Shown: positions 7,104-15,982 of the stretch, piece after piece
How positions within the stretch are numbered: position 1 is the first letter of the stretch
Layout of the letters: every line of letters starts with the position of its first letter
Assembly: GCA_000989305.1 (NCBI GenBank)
Contig: LBTB01000007.1
Span: forward strand, 1 to 32,329
DNA from: Candidatus Shapirobacteria bacterium GW2011_GWF2_37_20
GTDB lineage: Bacteria > Patescibacteriota > Microgenomatia > UBA12405
Length of the DNA: 32,329 bases
Direction of reading: 5' to 3'
Program-made: the position numbers and the translations under genes
The notes under the pieces: model-generated
The model's input: the letters and a program-made list of their open reading frames with translations, nothing else
Database searches by the model: none
Told to the model about the DNA's origin: nothing

Positions 7104-7109
7104 TATAAT
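7104..7109 (+). promoter_or_regulatory. -10 box of the hsd operon
   Basis: TATAAT ends 8 bases before the hsdM ATG at 7118, with no Shine-Dalgarno. The 208 bases between here and the ATG-6894 region contain no other gene and must also hold the minus-strand promoter of the ParB-methyltransferase (TATTAT on that strand near 6945-6955, ahead of an AGAGA hairpin at 6931-6946). Confidence 0.6.
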
Positions 7110-7117
7110 CAAAATAT

Positions 7118-8695
7118 ATGTCAGAAGAACAAAAAAGACTCCTCGAAAAACAATTATGGGCTGTAGCAAATATTCTTCGTGGCAAAATGAATGCAGACGA
7201 GTATCGAAACTACATTTTGGGGTTTATTTTTTATAAATACCTTTCGGAAAAGTTAGAACGGTACATCAACGAAAAACTTTTAAATCGGGAAGGTTTTACT
7301 TTTGCCGATATTAAAGAAGACACAAAACAAGGGAAAGCGATCTTGAATGAGGTAAAAAAAGCATGTGTTATTCATTTGGGTTTCTTTTTAAAACCTTCAA
7401 GTTTGTTTGACTATCTTGTTAAAAAAGGAAATGGAGAAATCGAAGGTCAAGACACCTTTATACTCGAGGATTTAAAAAATGTGCTCAATGCAATTGAGCA
7501 AACATCTATGGGCACCGCCAGCGAGGATGATTTTAAAGGCTTGTTTGATGACGTAGTTCTCACATCTCCCAAACTTGGTAAAACTGAACATAAAAAAAAC
7601 GAAGTCATAGTTGAAGTACTCTCCAAGTTAAGTGAGATAGATTTCAAATTGGAGGATTCAAAAAGCGATTTACTGGGTGACGCGTATGAATATCTAATCG
7701 GTGAGTTTGCTGCCGGTGCTGGTAAAAAAGGTGGCGAATTTTATACACCTGCTCAGGTGTCTAGATTGTTGGCTATGATCGTGACCGATGGTAAGAAACG
7801 AATAAAATCTGTTTACGATCCTACTTGTGGCTCTGGATCTCTCTTGCTCAGAATTGGTGATTACACCAATGTGTCGATGTATCTGGGGCAAGAGCTTAAT
7901 CCTACAACTTACAATCTCGCCCGCATGAATATGATTCTTCATGGAGTGCACTTTGACAATTTCAGCATTCGTCAAGGGGACACTCTAGTTGATGATATGC
8001 ACTTAGATTTACAGGCGGAAGCGGTAGTAGCCAATCCTCCATTTTCAGCGAAATGGAAAGGTGATAGTGATCCCGTTTTGGCTGCTGATGAACGTTTTAC
8101 TCAATACGGTAGATTAGCGCCCAAGGGTGCAGCTGACTTTGCCTTCGTAACCCACATGTTGTATCACCTTGCAGATAATGGGGTAATGGCCGTAGTGCTA
8201 CCTCATGGGGCACTTTTTCGCTCTGGAGCAGAAGAACATATCAGAAAATATATTATTGAAAAACAAAATTATCTCGATGCGGTAATAGGATTGCCCGCCG
8301 ATCTCTTTTACGGAACAGGAATTCCAGCAACAGTTCTTGTTTTTAAAAAATGTCGTAAAGACAATGAAGATATTTTATTCATTGATGCCTCAAAAGAGTT
8401 TGAAAGAGGTAAGAGTCAAACTAGACTAACCGGCGAAAATATTGAAAAAATATTCAGCACATACAAAGAAAGAAAAGAAATTGAAAGGTATTCTCATAAA
8501 GCAACAATAGAAGAGGTTAGAGAAAATGAATACAACTTAAATATTCCAAGATACGTAGATACTTTTGAGGAAGAGTTAGAAATTGACATAAAGCAAATTT
8601 CACAAGACTTTAAAGAAGTTTATAAAAAAGAGAAAATTTTGCACGACAAGATATCTAAGTTTTGTGATGAGTTAAAAATAGATAAGCCTTTTTGA
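7118..8695 (+). CDS. hsdM: Type I restriction-modification methyltransferase subunit HsdM
   Basis: This is the modification subunit of a type I system; with HsdS it methylates adenine N6 in a bipartite site. The N-terminal helical HsdM_N domain (about residues 3-150, LEKQLWAVANILRGKMN and YILGFIFYKYLSEKL) leads into the N6-methylase domain. SAM-binding motif I is DPTCGSGSLL (from D234) and catalytic motif IV is NPPF (306-309). The length of 525 residues is normal for HsdM. It is the first gene of the operon: its TGA (8693-8695) touches the start region of hsdS, and hsdR follows 4 bases after hsdS. The -10 box 8 bases upstream suggests a leaderless transcript. All catalytic motifs are intact. 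Confidence 0.95.
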   Translation: MSEEQKRLLEKQLWAVANILRGKMNADEYRNYILGFIFYKYLSEKLERYINEKLLNREGFTFADIKEDTKQGKAILNEVKKACVIHLGFFLKPSSLFDYLVKKGNGEIEGQDTFILEDLKNVLNAIEQTSMGTASEDDFKGLFDDVVLTSPKLGKTEHKKNEVIVEVLSKLSEIDFKLEDSKSDLLGDAYEYLIGEFAAGAGKKGGEFYTPAQVSRLLAMIVTDGKKRIKSVYDPTCGSGSLLLRIGDYTNVSMYLGQELNPTTYNLARMNMILHGVHFDNFSIRQGDTLVDDMHLDLQAEAVVANPPFSAKWKGDSDPVLAADERFTQYGRLAPKGAADFAFVTHMLYHLADNGVMAVVLPHGALFRSGAEEHIRKYIIEKQNYLDAVIGLPADLFYGTGIPATVLVFKKCRKDNEDILFIDASKEFERGKSQTRLTGENIEKIFSTYKERKEIERYSHKATIEEVRENEYNLNIPRYVDTFEEELEIDIKQISQDFKEVYKKEKILHDKISKFCDELKIDKPF

Positions 8696-8697
8696 AT

Positions 8698-9915
8698 ATG
8701 ATTACTTCACGAACAAAAAAAATACAACAACAAGATATACCAAAGCTTCGTTTTAAAAATTTTGACGACACTTGGAATGAAAAAGAATTAGGTGATTTAT
8801 TTATTGAAAGATCAGAGAGAGGTGGTGGTGAAAAATACAATCTTCTGTCAATAACATTAAGAGATGGCATAAAAAAACAAGAATCTTCTAACAAAACTGA
8901 TAATTCTAGTGAAGATAAAAGCAACTATAAAATTGTTCGTGTCGGTGATATTGCGTACAACACAATGAGAATGTGGCAGGGAGCATCTGGGGTCTCTGAT
9001 TTAGAAGGAATTGTAAGTCCCGCATATACTGTCGTTAAACTAAAAAGTGGTTGTGTTGATTTCTATAAATATCTTTTTAAAAAACCACGCACAATATTTG
9101 ATTTTTATCGTTATTCTCAAGGACTTACATCTGATACCTGGAATTTGAAGTATAAACATTTTTCAGAAGTTGCGGTAAAGATACCTGATAAACAAGAGCA
9201 AGAAAAAATCGCTTCTTTTTTAGAGTCGGTAGATAAGTTTATTGAAAATCTACAAACACATAAAGAATATTTGCTTGAATATAAAAAAGGAATGATGCAA
9301 AAAATTTTCTCCAAAGAAATTTGTTTCAGAGATGAGAAAGAAAATCTGTATCCAGATTGGAAGAAGAAGAAACTGAGTGACTTTTTGATTGAAAGAAATG
9401 AACAAGTTCCTAAAAGTGACCAGTATCCTTTAATGGCCTTTGTGGCATATAAGGGAGTGACACCCAAAGGAGAAAGATACAATCGGGAGTTTCTAGTTAA
9501 TGATAATGAAAACAAAAAATACAAACGAACAGAATATGGTGATTTTATTTATAGTTCAAATAACCTTGAAACTGGCTCTATAGGTCTAAATTGTTTTGGT
9601 TTCGCAAGCATTTCACCTGTTTACAGTATTTTTAAGATTACAGAATCGTGTGACCACAAATTTATGGGTAGTTATTTAGTTCGTAAAAGCTTTATAAATA
9701 AAATGATTAGATACAGACAAGGTGTAGTATATGGACAATGGAAAATTCACGAATCAGATTTTTTAAGGATCGAAGAGAAGATTCCCTCTATAGAAGAGCA
9801 ACAAAAAATCGCTGATTTTTTGTCAGCTATTGATGAATTAATCTCGATTAAACGTGAGCAGATAACCAATGCCGAGCAGTGGAAAAAGGGATTATTACAA
9901 CAAATGTTTGTCTAA
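8698..9915 (+). CDS. hsdS: Type I restriction-modification specificity subunit HsdS
   Basis: The DNA-recognition subunit has the standard two-repeat layout: a first target-recognition domain (about residues 10-165, beginning LRFKNFDDTWNEKELGDL), a coiled-coil spacer ending QEKIASFLESVDKFI, a second recognition domain (about 220-370, YPDWKKKKLSDFLIER) and a second coiled coil EQQKIADFLSAIDELI. The two halves have different recognition segments, so the site should be asymmetric and bipartite. I start at ATG 8698, two bases after the hsdM stop; TTG 8692, which overlaps that stop as TTGA, is a possible coupled start adding two residues. At about 405 residues it is full length with no sign of truncation. 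Confidence 0.93.
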   Translation: MITSRTKKIQQQDIPKLRFKNFDDTWNEKELGDLFIERSERGGGEKYNLLSITLRDGIKKQESSNKTDNSSEDKSNYKIVRVGDIAYNTMRMWQGASGVSDLEGIVSPAYTVVKLKSGCVDFYKYLFKKPRTIFDFYRYSQGLTSDTWNLKYKHFSEVAVKIPDKQEQEKIASFLESVDKFIENLQTHKEYLLEYKKGMMQKIFSKEICFRDEKENLYPDWKKKKLSDFLIERNEQVPKSDQYPLMAFVAYKGVTPKGERYNREFLVNDNENKKYKRTEYGDFIYSSNNLETGSIGLNCFGFASISPVYSIFKITESCDHKFMGSYLVRKSFINKMIRYRQGVVYGQWKIHESDFLRIEEKIPSIEEQQKIADFLSAIDELISIKREQITNAEQWKKGLLQQMFV

Positions 9916-9919
9916 CACT

Positions 9920-12715
9920 ATGCCACAATCAGAACTTCAACTAGAAAAAGAGTTAATCGAACAACTAACCACATTAGGTTTTGAGAAAGTTGCATTACCC
10001 GACAATGTAACACTTGAGACAAATTTACGTTCCCAGCTTGAAAAATTTAATGGGATTAAGCTTACCGACAACGAATTCGCTCGGATTATTAATCACCTTC
10101 AAAAAGGTGATCGCTTTCAAAAAGCTAAGACGCTTAGGGACCGTTATTTACTTGCTCGCGATGACGAAAGCACTGTATATATTCGTTTTTTTAACATGGA
10201 CAAATGGTGTAAAAACGAATATCAAGTTACTCACCAACTCACTCAGGCAGGTAAATACGAGAATCGTTATGATGTAACACTACTCATTAATGGCTTGCCA
10301 CTGGTCCAAATTGAACTCAAGCGACGTGGTATGGAAATGAAAGAGGCATTTAATCAGATTCAGCGCTATCACCGCCACTCTTTTACAGGTACCTTATTTG
10401 AATATATTCAAATATTTGTCATTTCTAATGGAGTTAACACTAAATATTTTTCTAATAACCCCAAACAATCATTTGAGCAAACCTTTTTCTGGACTGACGA
10501 AGCGAATCAAAAGATAACCCAACTCAGCGAATTTGCTGACGCATTCTTAGAGAAATGTAAGGTCTCAAGTATGATTGCCGAATACATAATATTAGCTGAG
10601 TCACTGCAGATCCCAATGGTCCTTCGTCCATATCAATACTTTGCGGTCAAAGCTATTGAAAAAAAAGTTAGGGAATCAAATAAAAACGGCTATATTTGGC
10701 ATACAACTGGATCGGGTAAAACTCTTACATCCTACAAAGCAAGCCAAATTCTCTCCCAAATGCCAGAAATCAAAAAGGTTTTATTTGTGGTAGACAGAAA
10801 AGATTTAGACATTCAAACTACCAAAGAATTCAACTCGTTTTCCGATGGTTCAGTTGACGGTACAGATAATACACGCAATTTGGTCAAACAGCTCAAAGAC
10901 CCAAATAGAAAACTAATTGTAACTACGATTCAAAAACTGGATATAGCGATCTCCAGAGCATCATATCTAAGTCAATTCCAATCACTTCTTGATGGTAAAG
11001 TGGTAATAATTTTTGACGAATGTCACCGAAGCCAGTTTGGTTTAACACATGCTCGTATTACTAGTGCCTTCAAAAACGCCCAGTTGTTTGGTTTTACTGG
11101 TACACCCATCTTTGCAGATAATAATATCGGTGGAGTAACCACAGCTGATGTTTTTGGAGAATGTTTACACAAATACATCATCACCCATGCTATAGATGAC
11201 AATAACGTTCTAGGTTTCGCGGTTGAATATGTAGGTAAATACACCCAAAAAGATGCCAATACACTCGACGCCGATATCTTTGCTGAAACACTAGTAGAAG
11301 GTATTGACACTAAGGAGGTACTTGAAAGCGATGAACGGCTGAATAAGATTGCTGATTATGTGTTGGCTGATTGGAAACGCAAGACCAAGAACGGAAAGTT
11401 TAACGCACTCTTTGCTACTCCAAATATTGAAGTTCTCAAAAAATATTACACATTGCTTAAGCAGAAAAAAACAGACGATTTTAAAATGGCCACTATCTTC
11501 ACCTATCAAGCCAATGAAGACGACAGCACCGACATGCTCGATGTAGATATTTTTGCTGGAGAAGGAACTGTTGGTAACCAGCACTCTCGTGATTTTTTGG
11601 AAGGATGTATTTCTGACTATAATGCCCTGTACGGTACCAATTATTCAACAGAGCGTTTTTACGATTATTATCGCAACCTACAACAACGGATTAAAGATAA
11701 AGAGGTCGATTTAGTGCTTGTCGTCAATATGTTTTTAACTGGATTTGACAGCCCAAGACTTAATACCTTATATGTCGACAAAAATTTACGTTATCACGGA
11801 TTGATTCAGGCTTATTCTAGAACGAATCGACTTTTAAACTCTGACAAACCACACGGCAATATTATTTCATTTAGAAATCTCAAACTCAACACCGACAAAG
11901 CGCTAGCATTATTTGGGGACGAAAATGCCAAAGAAATTGTTTTTAAAAAACCATATGAGGAACAAAAAAAGGATTTTAAGGAAAAGTTAACCCAGTTACG
12001 AGAAAAGGTCCCAACAGTTGACTCCGTAGATAGTTTGCAGGGAGAAGAAGAAAAGGCCGTTTTCGTCAAGACTTTTCGTGATTTACTCCGAATTAAATCT
12101 TCACTCGAGACCTTTGCTGGTTTTTCCTTTAATGATTTAGATATTTCTGAGCAAGAGTTTTATGACTATCAGAGCAAGTATTTGGACATTCACGAAGAAC
12201 GAAAAAATCATGACACAGACATTGAATCTATATTAGACCAAATCGACTTTGAACTTGAATTGACGGTACGCGATATTATTGATTTTGATTATATAATTCA
12301 GCTAATAATCGGGCTAAAAGATATAAGTTCTGAGATAATACGTCAGAAAAAGACCGAAGACATTCTCAAACTTTTTGATAGAGACGTGAAGCTTCGTAAG
12401 AAAAAAGACTTGATACGTAAATTTATTGAGGAAAATTTGCCAAAAATTGATAAGGGAGAAAGTGTTGGAAATGCATTTGAAGAGTTCTGGTCGAGTGAAC
12501 GTTCGACTGCTTTGAAAGAGGTCGCTCAATCTGAGAGTATTCCTCTTGAAAAATTCCAGAATGTCATTGGTGAGTATCTTTATACCCAAAAGTTACCCCA
12601 CGACCAAGATATAGTCGATTTATTACCAGAATCTCCAAGAATTATGGAGCGTCAGGGAATTGTTGACCGTATCAAAAATGCAATAGAAAAAATTATTGAT
12701 ATTTTTGAATGGTAA
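9920..12715 (+). CDS. hsdR: Type I restriction endonuclease subunit HsdR
   Basis: The motor and cleavage subunit. The N-terminal nuclease domain has the PD-(D/E)XK signature ending QIELKRRG (E132, K134). The superfamily 2 helicase core has Walker A TTGSGKT (K267), the DECH box (from D366) and motif III FTGTP. The C-terminal helicase lobe includes NMFLTGFDSPRLNTLYVD and the motif VI region AYSRTNRL. The C-terminal helical region contacts the methylase. The start is ATG 9920 (MPQSELQLEKE), 4 bases after the hsdS stop; the frame is open 51 bases further up but only inside hsdS. The length of 931 residues is normal, and the subunit looks active. Confidence 0.95.
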   Translation: MPQSELQLEKELIEQLTTLGFEKVALPDNVTLETNLRSQLEKFNGIKLTDNEFARIINHLQKGDRFQKAKTLRDRYLLARDDESTVYIRFFNMDKWCKNEYQVTHQLTQAGKYENRYDVTLLINGLPLVQIELKRRGMEMKEAFNQIQRYHRHSFTGTLFEYIQIFVISNGVNTKYFSNNPKQSFEQTFFWTDEANQKITQLSEFADAFLEKCKVSSMIAEYIILAESLQIPMVLRPYQYFAVKAIEKKVRESNKNGYIWHTTGSGKTLTSYKASQILSQMPEIKKVLFVVDRKDLDIQTTKEFNSFSDGSVDGTDNTRNLVKQLKDPNRKLIVTTIQKLDIAISRASYLSQFQSLLDGKVVIIFDECHRSQFGLTHARITSAFKNAQLFGFTGTPIFADNNIGGVTTADVFGECLHKYIITHAIDDNNVLGFAVEYVGKYTQKDANTLDADIFAETLVEGIDTKEVLESDERLNKIADYVLADWKRKTKNGKFNALFATPNIEVLKKYYTLLKQKKTDDFKMATIFTYQANEDDSTDMLDVDIFAGEGTVGNQHSRDFLEGCISDYNALYGTNYSTERFYDYYRNLQQRIKDKEVDLVLVVNMFLTGFDSPRLNTLYVDKNLRYHGLIQAYSRTNRLLNSDKPHGNIISFRNLKLNTDKALALFGDENAKEIVFKKPYEEQKKDFKEKLTQLREKVPTVDSVDSLQGEEEKAVFVKTFRDLLRIKSSLETFAGFSFNDLDISEQEFYDYQSKYLDIHEERKNHDTDIESILDQIDFELELTVRDIIDFDYIIQLIIGLKDISSEIIRQKKTEDILKLFDRDVKLRKKKDLIRKFIEENLPKIDKGESVGNAFEEFWSSERSTALKEVAQSESIPLEKFQNVIGEYLYTQKLPHDQDIVDLLPESPRIMERQGIVDRIKNAIEKIIDIFEW

Positions 12716-12727
12716 AAAAAATTAATT

Positions 12728-15286
12728 ATGAAAACTGATCAACAAATACTGAATGAATTGTTGTCCCAAGTGAATTCTGATCCATTCAAAATTATTGAAG
12801 ATACCTTAATAATAAAGCCTAATTTTTCAAGAGAGTCAGTGATTAAATATCTTTCCGAGTTTTCCAATAGAATAAGTGGAGTAGGATTCTTGTCGAATGA
12901 AATAGTAGACCTAATAGTCAGACTGGGTAAGCTATATAAGCCTGGTTCTATATTAGATCCAGCCTGTGGAATGTGTCAGATATTATCAAGGATTGACTAT
13001 TGTAAAGATATAAATGGTTTCGAGTTAAATAGTAAGCTTGCAAAAATTTCTAAAGCACTTAACCCAGACATAAAAATAAAAGCTAATAATTTTTTAAATG
13101 ATGACATTAGAGAAAAATACGATCAAATAATCCTAGTGCCACCATTTGGGATGCGATTACAGATTCTCAATAAGCACGAAACATCAGAAAGCGCGTTTAT
13201 AAAGAAATCATTAAACTTACTTAATAGTAACGGAAGTCTAATTGCTTTAGTTCCTAATGGGTTTTTATTTTCTCCTCGATTTGAGGTTTTAAGGAAATCA
13301 ATTCTTACGGAATATTATTTAGAAGCTGTGATAGAACTTAATTCTGGGGTATTCAAAAATACAGGTATATTAACATCTGTTCTCGTTATAAAAAAAGACA
13401 ATCCCATACATAAAGAAAAAGTATATTTTGGTCAATATAAAAATGATTCACAAACCATCGTTAATAATTTTCAAGAACAAACTGGAGATTTTTGGATAGA
13501 CAGATCTAGACTTAATAATAGAATTGATAGAAGTTTTTTCAACCCTGAATTTGATGATATTGATAAACAATTGTCGGGGATAGAGGTTAAAAAACTAGAA
13601 GAGATTGCTAAATTAATTAGGGGTCCTTATATACCAAGAGAGGAATTGTATGATTCTGGAAATTATTTAGTAATGAGTGGAAAAAATATAAAAGACGGAA
13701 AACTCAATCTAACATCAAACGACAAATATATAAAAGAATACAGTCCACGTCAGGAAAAAGCGTTATTAAGAAAAGGCGACATTGTTGTAAGTCTTATTTT
13801 TAGCGAAAACAAAATTTACATTCACAATTCAGAAGAAAAAATAATTGCCAACAACAATTGTGCAATTATTAGGTCCACAAACCTGGGACCATATCTATCT
13901 TCATATATATCCTCTGTACAAGGCAACCTTTTAATAAAAAAACAGATGGATAGAAAGCGTCATGGTGATGTGATTCCTAGCATCAACATCAGTGACCTTA
14001 GACAATTAATAATTCCGATCGTTTCTATAGATGATCCGAATAGGATTGTCGATCAGAATATTTCTGCCAGTGAAAGATATGCACTAATCGAGTCACTTCT
14101 AGAAGATCAACTTGTAAAGAAAGGTTGGGATGTAAGAGACGAGAGTGGTCCTCCCCATATTTCCTTAGATTTAGGTCTTTATATTAATGGAGAACTGGCT
14201 AGTTTTGTAGAAGTTAAATCTCCTAGAGTAAATCTGGAAAGAGTTGGTACACAAGTTTCCTATGTCATGAACGAAGTAGGAGTAACGACAGCTTTTGTTG
14301 TAAGGGGTAACAATTTATATCGCTTTTCGTTGGGAAAATTTATAGAAATCGATGAGTTTCCTACAGCGACAGAGTTTAATAATATTACCCAGAATAAGGT
14401 TAGCTCCGGTGAAAAATATAATGAATCAATCTCGAATCTTGAAAAAATGGTTAGCCAGCTACTTTCTCAGAACAAAGAACTTATCGAAAGAACAAAAAGA
14501 ATCGAGACTACGGTTAATGAAATAAAGGACATATTAGTCTCACTGCAAAATGACTTTAAGGAAATTAAAAAAGAAGATCGTAAAGAAGAGGAAAAGCTTG
14601 TTTTGCTATATAAAAAAATTGATAAAAGACTGGATGAGAAAAATGAAGAACTGAAAGAAGAAATAGACGCTTATACAGACATTGCTAAATCACTCATAAC
14701 AAATTGGAATAAACTTGAACCCTTGAGTAAGGAATATTATCCTCTTGCTGAGTATTTATATTCCAAACTACAATCCCTGCCCGATATAGATTTTTCACCC
14801 GTTATTCTTCAATACTGTAGAACTATTGAGAACGAACTATTAAGGAAGCTGTTTATTAAATTTACTAAATTTCTGCTAAACAAATATGATCCTCTTGAAG
14901 ACTTTTTAGTTGATGATTTATCTAAAGATGGAAAAGGGAAAGACAAGCCAATAAAACAATTTGCACATATGATCATCCAGTGTAGAGACAAAAATGACGA
15001 CGAAATAAAATACACCTTAGGAACTATGCATTTTATTCTAAATTATGCGGCTTCTCAAAAAAATAAAGAAACGAGTCCTTTAATTAAGGAGTTTGTTGAC
15101 TATATTGAAGATAAATTTGATAGTAAAATCGTACTTTCGACAAATTATTTAAAAGAAATAAAAGATATTATTGACGATTTTAGAAACAAGTGTGCTCACC
15201 CTTCTAAATTAAGTTTTAACGAAGCGAGAGAATGCAAAAAACGAATGCCGATGGATATAAATACTTTTATAGATTGTCAAAAATAA
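12728..15286 (+). CDS. Methylase-TRD-nuclease-coiled coil-HEPN-like fusion (852 aa)
   Basis: Five parts can be read. (1) An HsdM-like Rossmann methylase, about residues 50-245, with motif I as DPACGMCQIL (77-86) instead of DPxCGSGxLL and motif IV as VPPF (137-140), where the catalytic Asn is Val. (2) An HsdS-type target-recognition domain, about 287-435. (3) A PD-(D/E)XK-like nuclease domain, about 445-545, with D481 in SLDLGLYI and E495-V-K497 in FVEVKS, as in HsdR N-terminal domains. (4) A charged coiled coil, about 560-650. (5) A helical C-terminal domain ending in FRNKCAHP, giving R819-x4-H824, as in HEPN/DUF4145-type domains. The gene begins 12 bases after hsdR, so it shares the operon. 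Methylation is probably lost; recognition and cleavage may remain. The order resembles type IIG enzymes rearranged, but I know no named family with this set. Confidence 0.7.
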   Translation: MKTDQQILNELLSQVNSDPFKIIEDTLIIKPNFSRESVIKYLSEFSNRISGVGFLSNEIVDLIVRLGKLYKPGSILDPACGMCQILSRIDYCKDINGFELNSKLAKISKALNPDIKIKANNFLNDDIREKYDQIILVPPFGMRLQILNKHETSESAFIKKSLNLLNSNGSLIALVPNGFLFSPRFEVLRKSILTEYYLEAVIELNSGVFKNTGILTSVLVIKKDNPIHKEKVYFGQYKNDSQTIVNNFQEQTGDFWIDRSRLNNRIDRSFFNPEFDDIDKQLSGIEVKKLEEIAKLIRGPYIPREELYDSGNYLVMSGKNIKDGKLNLTSNDKYIKEYSPRQEKALLRKGDIVVSLIFSENKIYIHNSEEKIIANNNCAIIRSTNLGPYLSSYISSVQGNLLIKKQMDRKRHGDVIPSINISDLRQLIIPIVSIDDPNRIVDQNISASERYALIESLLEDQLVKKGWDVRDESGPPHISLDLGLYINGELASFVEVKSPRVNLERVGTQVSYVMNEVGVTTAFVVRGNNLYRFSLGKFIEIDEFPTATEFNNITQNKVSSGEKYNESISNLEKMVSQLLSQNKELIERTKRIETTVNEIKDILVSLQNDFKEIKKEDRKEEEKLVLLYKKIDKRLDEKNEELKEEIDAYTDIAKSLITNWNKLEPLSKEYYPLAEYLYSKLQSLPDIDFSPVILQYCRTIENELLRKLFIKFTKFLLNKYDPLEDFLVDDLSKDGKGKDKPIKQFAHMIIQCRDKNDDEIKYTLGTMHFILNYAASQKNKETSPLIKEFVDYIEDKFDSKIVLSTNYLKEIKDIIDDFRNKCAHPSKLSFNEARECKKRMPMDINTFIDCQK

Positions 15287-15293
15287 TAACAAC

Positions 15294-15962
15294 ATGTATA
15301 AATTATCGCCTTCTGATTTTGCTTATCTTTATGAAGAATGTAAGCATTGTTATTATCTAAAAATAAAATATGGCATTACTCAGCCAAGCATGCCGATGCC
15401 AGGGGTGTTTTCGGCTTTAAATACCAGAATTCAGGGTTCTTTAGTTGGAAAAAACTTTAACGTTTTATCCCCTAGTTTGCCCGACTGTCAGGTTATTTTC
15501 CAGGAAGGATTTGTTGAATCAATTCCTATTCCCGACACTTCTTGTTTTATTAAAGGTAAGTATGATCTTCTATGTCAGAATTCAGATAGTACTTATACTT
15601 TAGTTGATTTGAAAATAAGCCAAGCGGATGTGGGTAAAATTGAAAAATATAAAACCCAATTAACGGCATATAAATACGCCATGGAGAATCCAAAAAGTAG
15701 TAATCCAATTAAGATTACTAAAATGGGATTATTAATTTTTTATCCCAACACAGTTTCTTTTGAAAATGAGAGTGCTAAGGTTGATTTTCCGCCCAAATGG
15801 TTAGAAATACCCGCCGATGAAGCTGCTTTTGTGAATTTTATTAAAGAAGTTGATAAACTTTTAGCTGGTCCGCTTCCAGCAGATAATCCGGAATGTAAAT
15901 GGTGCAAATATCTTAAGGAGAATAAAGAATCAATGGGTGATCAAGAGAAATTCCCATTTTGA
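15294..15962 (+). CDS. Cas4/RecB-like PD-(D/E)XK nuclease (222 aa)
   Basis: The core nuclease motifs are in order: KGKYDLL (D91), TLVDLKIS (D105, K107) and QLTAYKYA (Q122), the last being the RecB/Cas4-type QxxxY motif. Two cysteine pairs flank the core, C16-K-H-C19 near the N-terminus and C201-K-W-C204 near the C-terminus. In Cas4 and AddB four flanking cysteines bind an iron-sulfur cluster, although there the split is usually one plus three. The gene follows the 852-residue fusion by 7 bases, so the two nuclease genes are probably co-expressed with the hsd genes. No CRISPR repeats or other cas genes are present, so a CRISPR role is unsupported. It may process ends produced by its neighbours. 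Confidence 0.78.
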   Translation: MYKLSPSDFAYLYEECKHCYYLKIKYGITQPSMPMPGVFSALNTRIQGSLVGKNFNVLSPSLPDCQVIFQEGFVESIPIPDTSCFIKGKYDLLCQNSDSTYTLVDLKISQADVGKIEKYKTQLTAYKYAMENPKSSNPIKITKMGLLIFYPNTVSFENESAKVDFPPKWLEIPADEAAFVNFIKEVDKLLAGPLPADNPECKWCKYLKENKESMGDQEKFPF

Positions 15963-15970
15963 TTAAATGC

Positions 15971-15976
15971 TAATAT
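15971..15976 (+). promoter_or_regulatory. -10 box of the protease gene
   Basis: TAATAT ends 6 bases before GTG 15983, giving a likely leaderless start and marking a new transcription unit after the nuclease genes. No clear -35 box. Confidence 0.45.
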
Positions 15977-15982
15977 TGCTTA

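Noticed and set aside
15294-15962. Cas4-like nuclease as evidence for a CRISPR system.
   Set aside because: No repeat-spacer array and no other cas gene occurs in the window; the same nuclease fold is common outside CRISPR.
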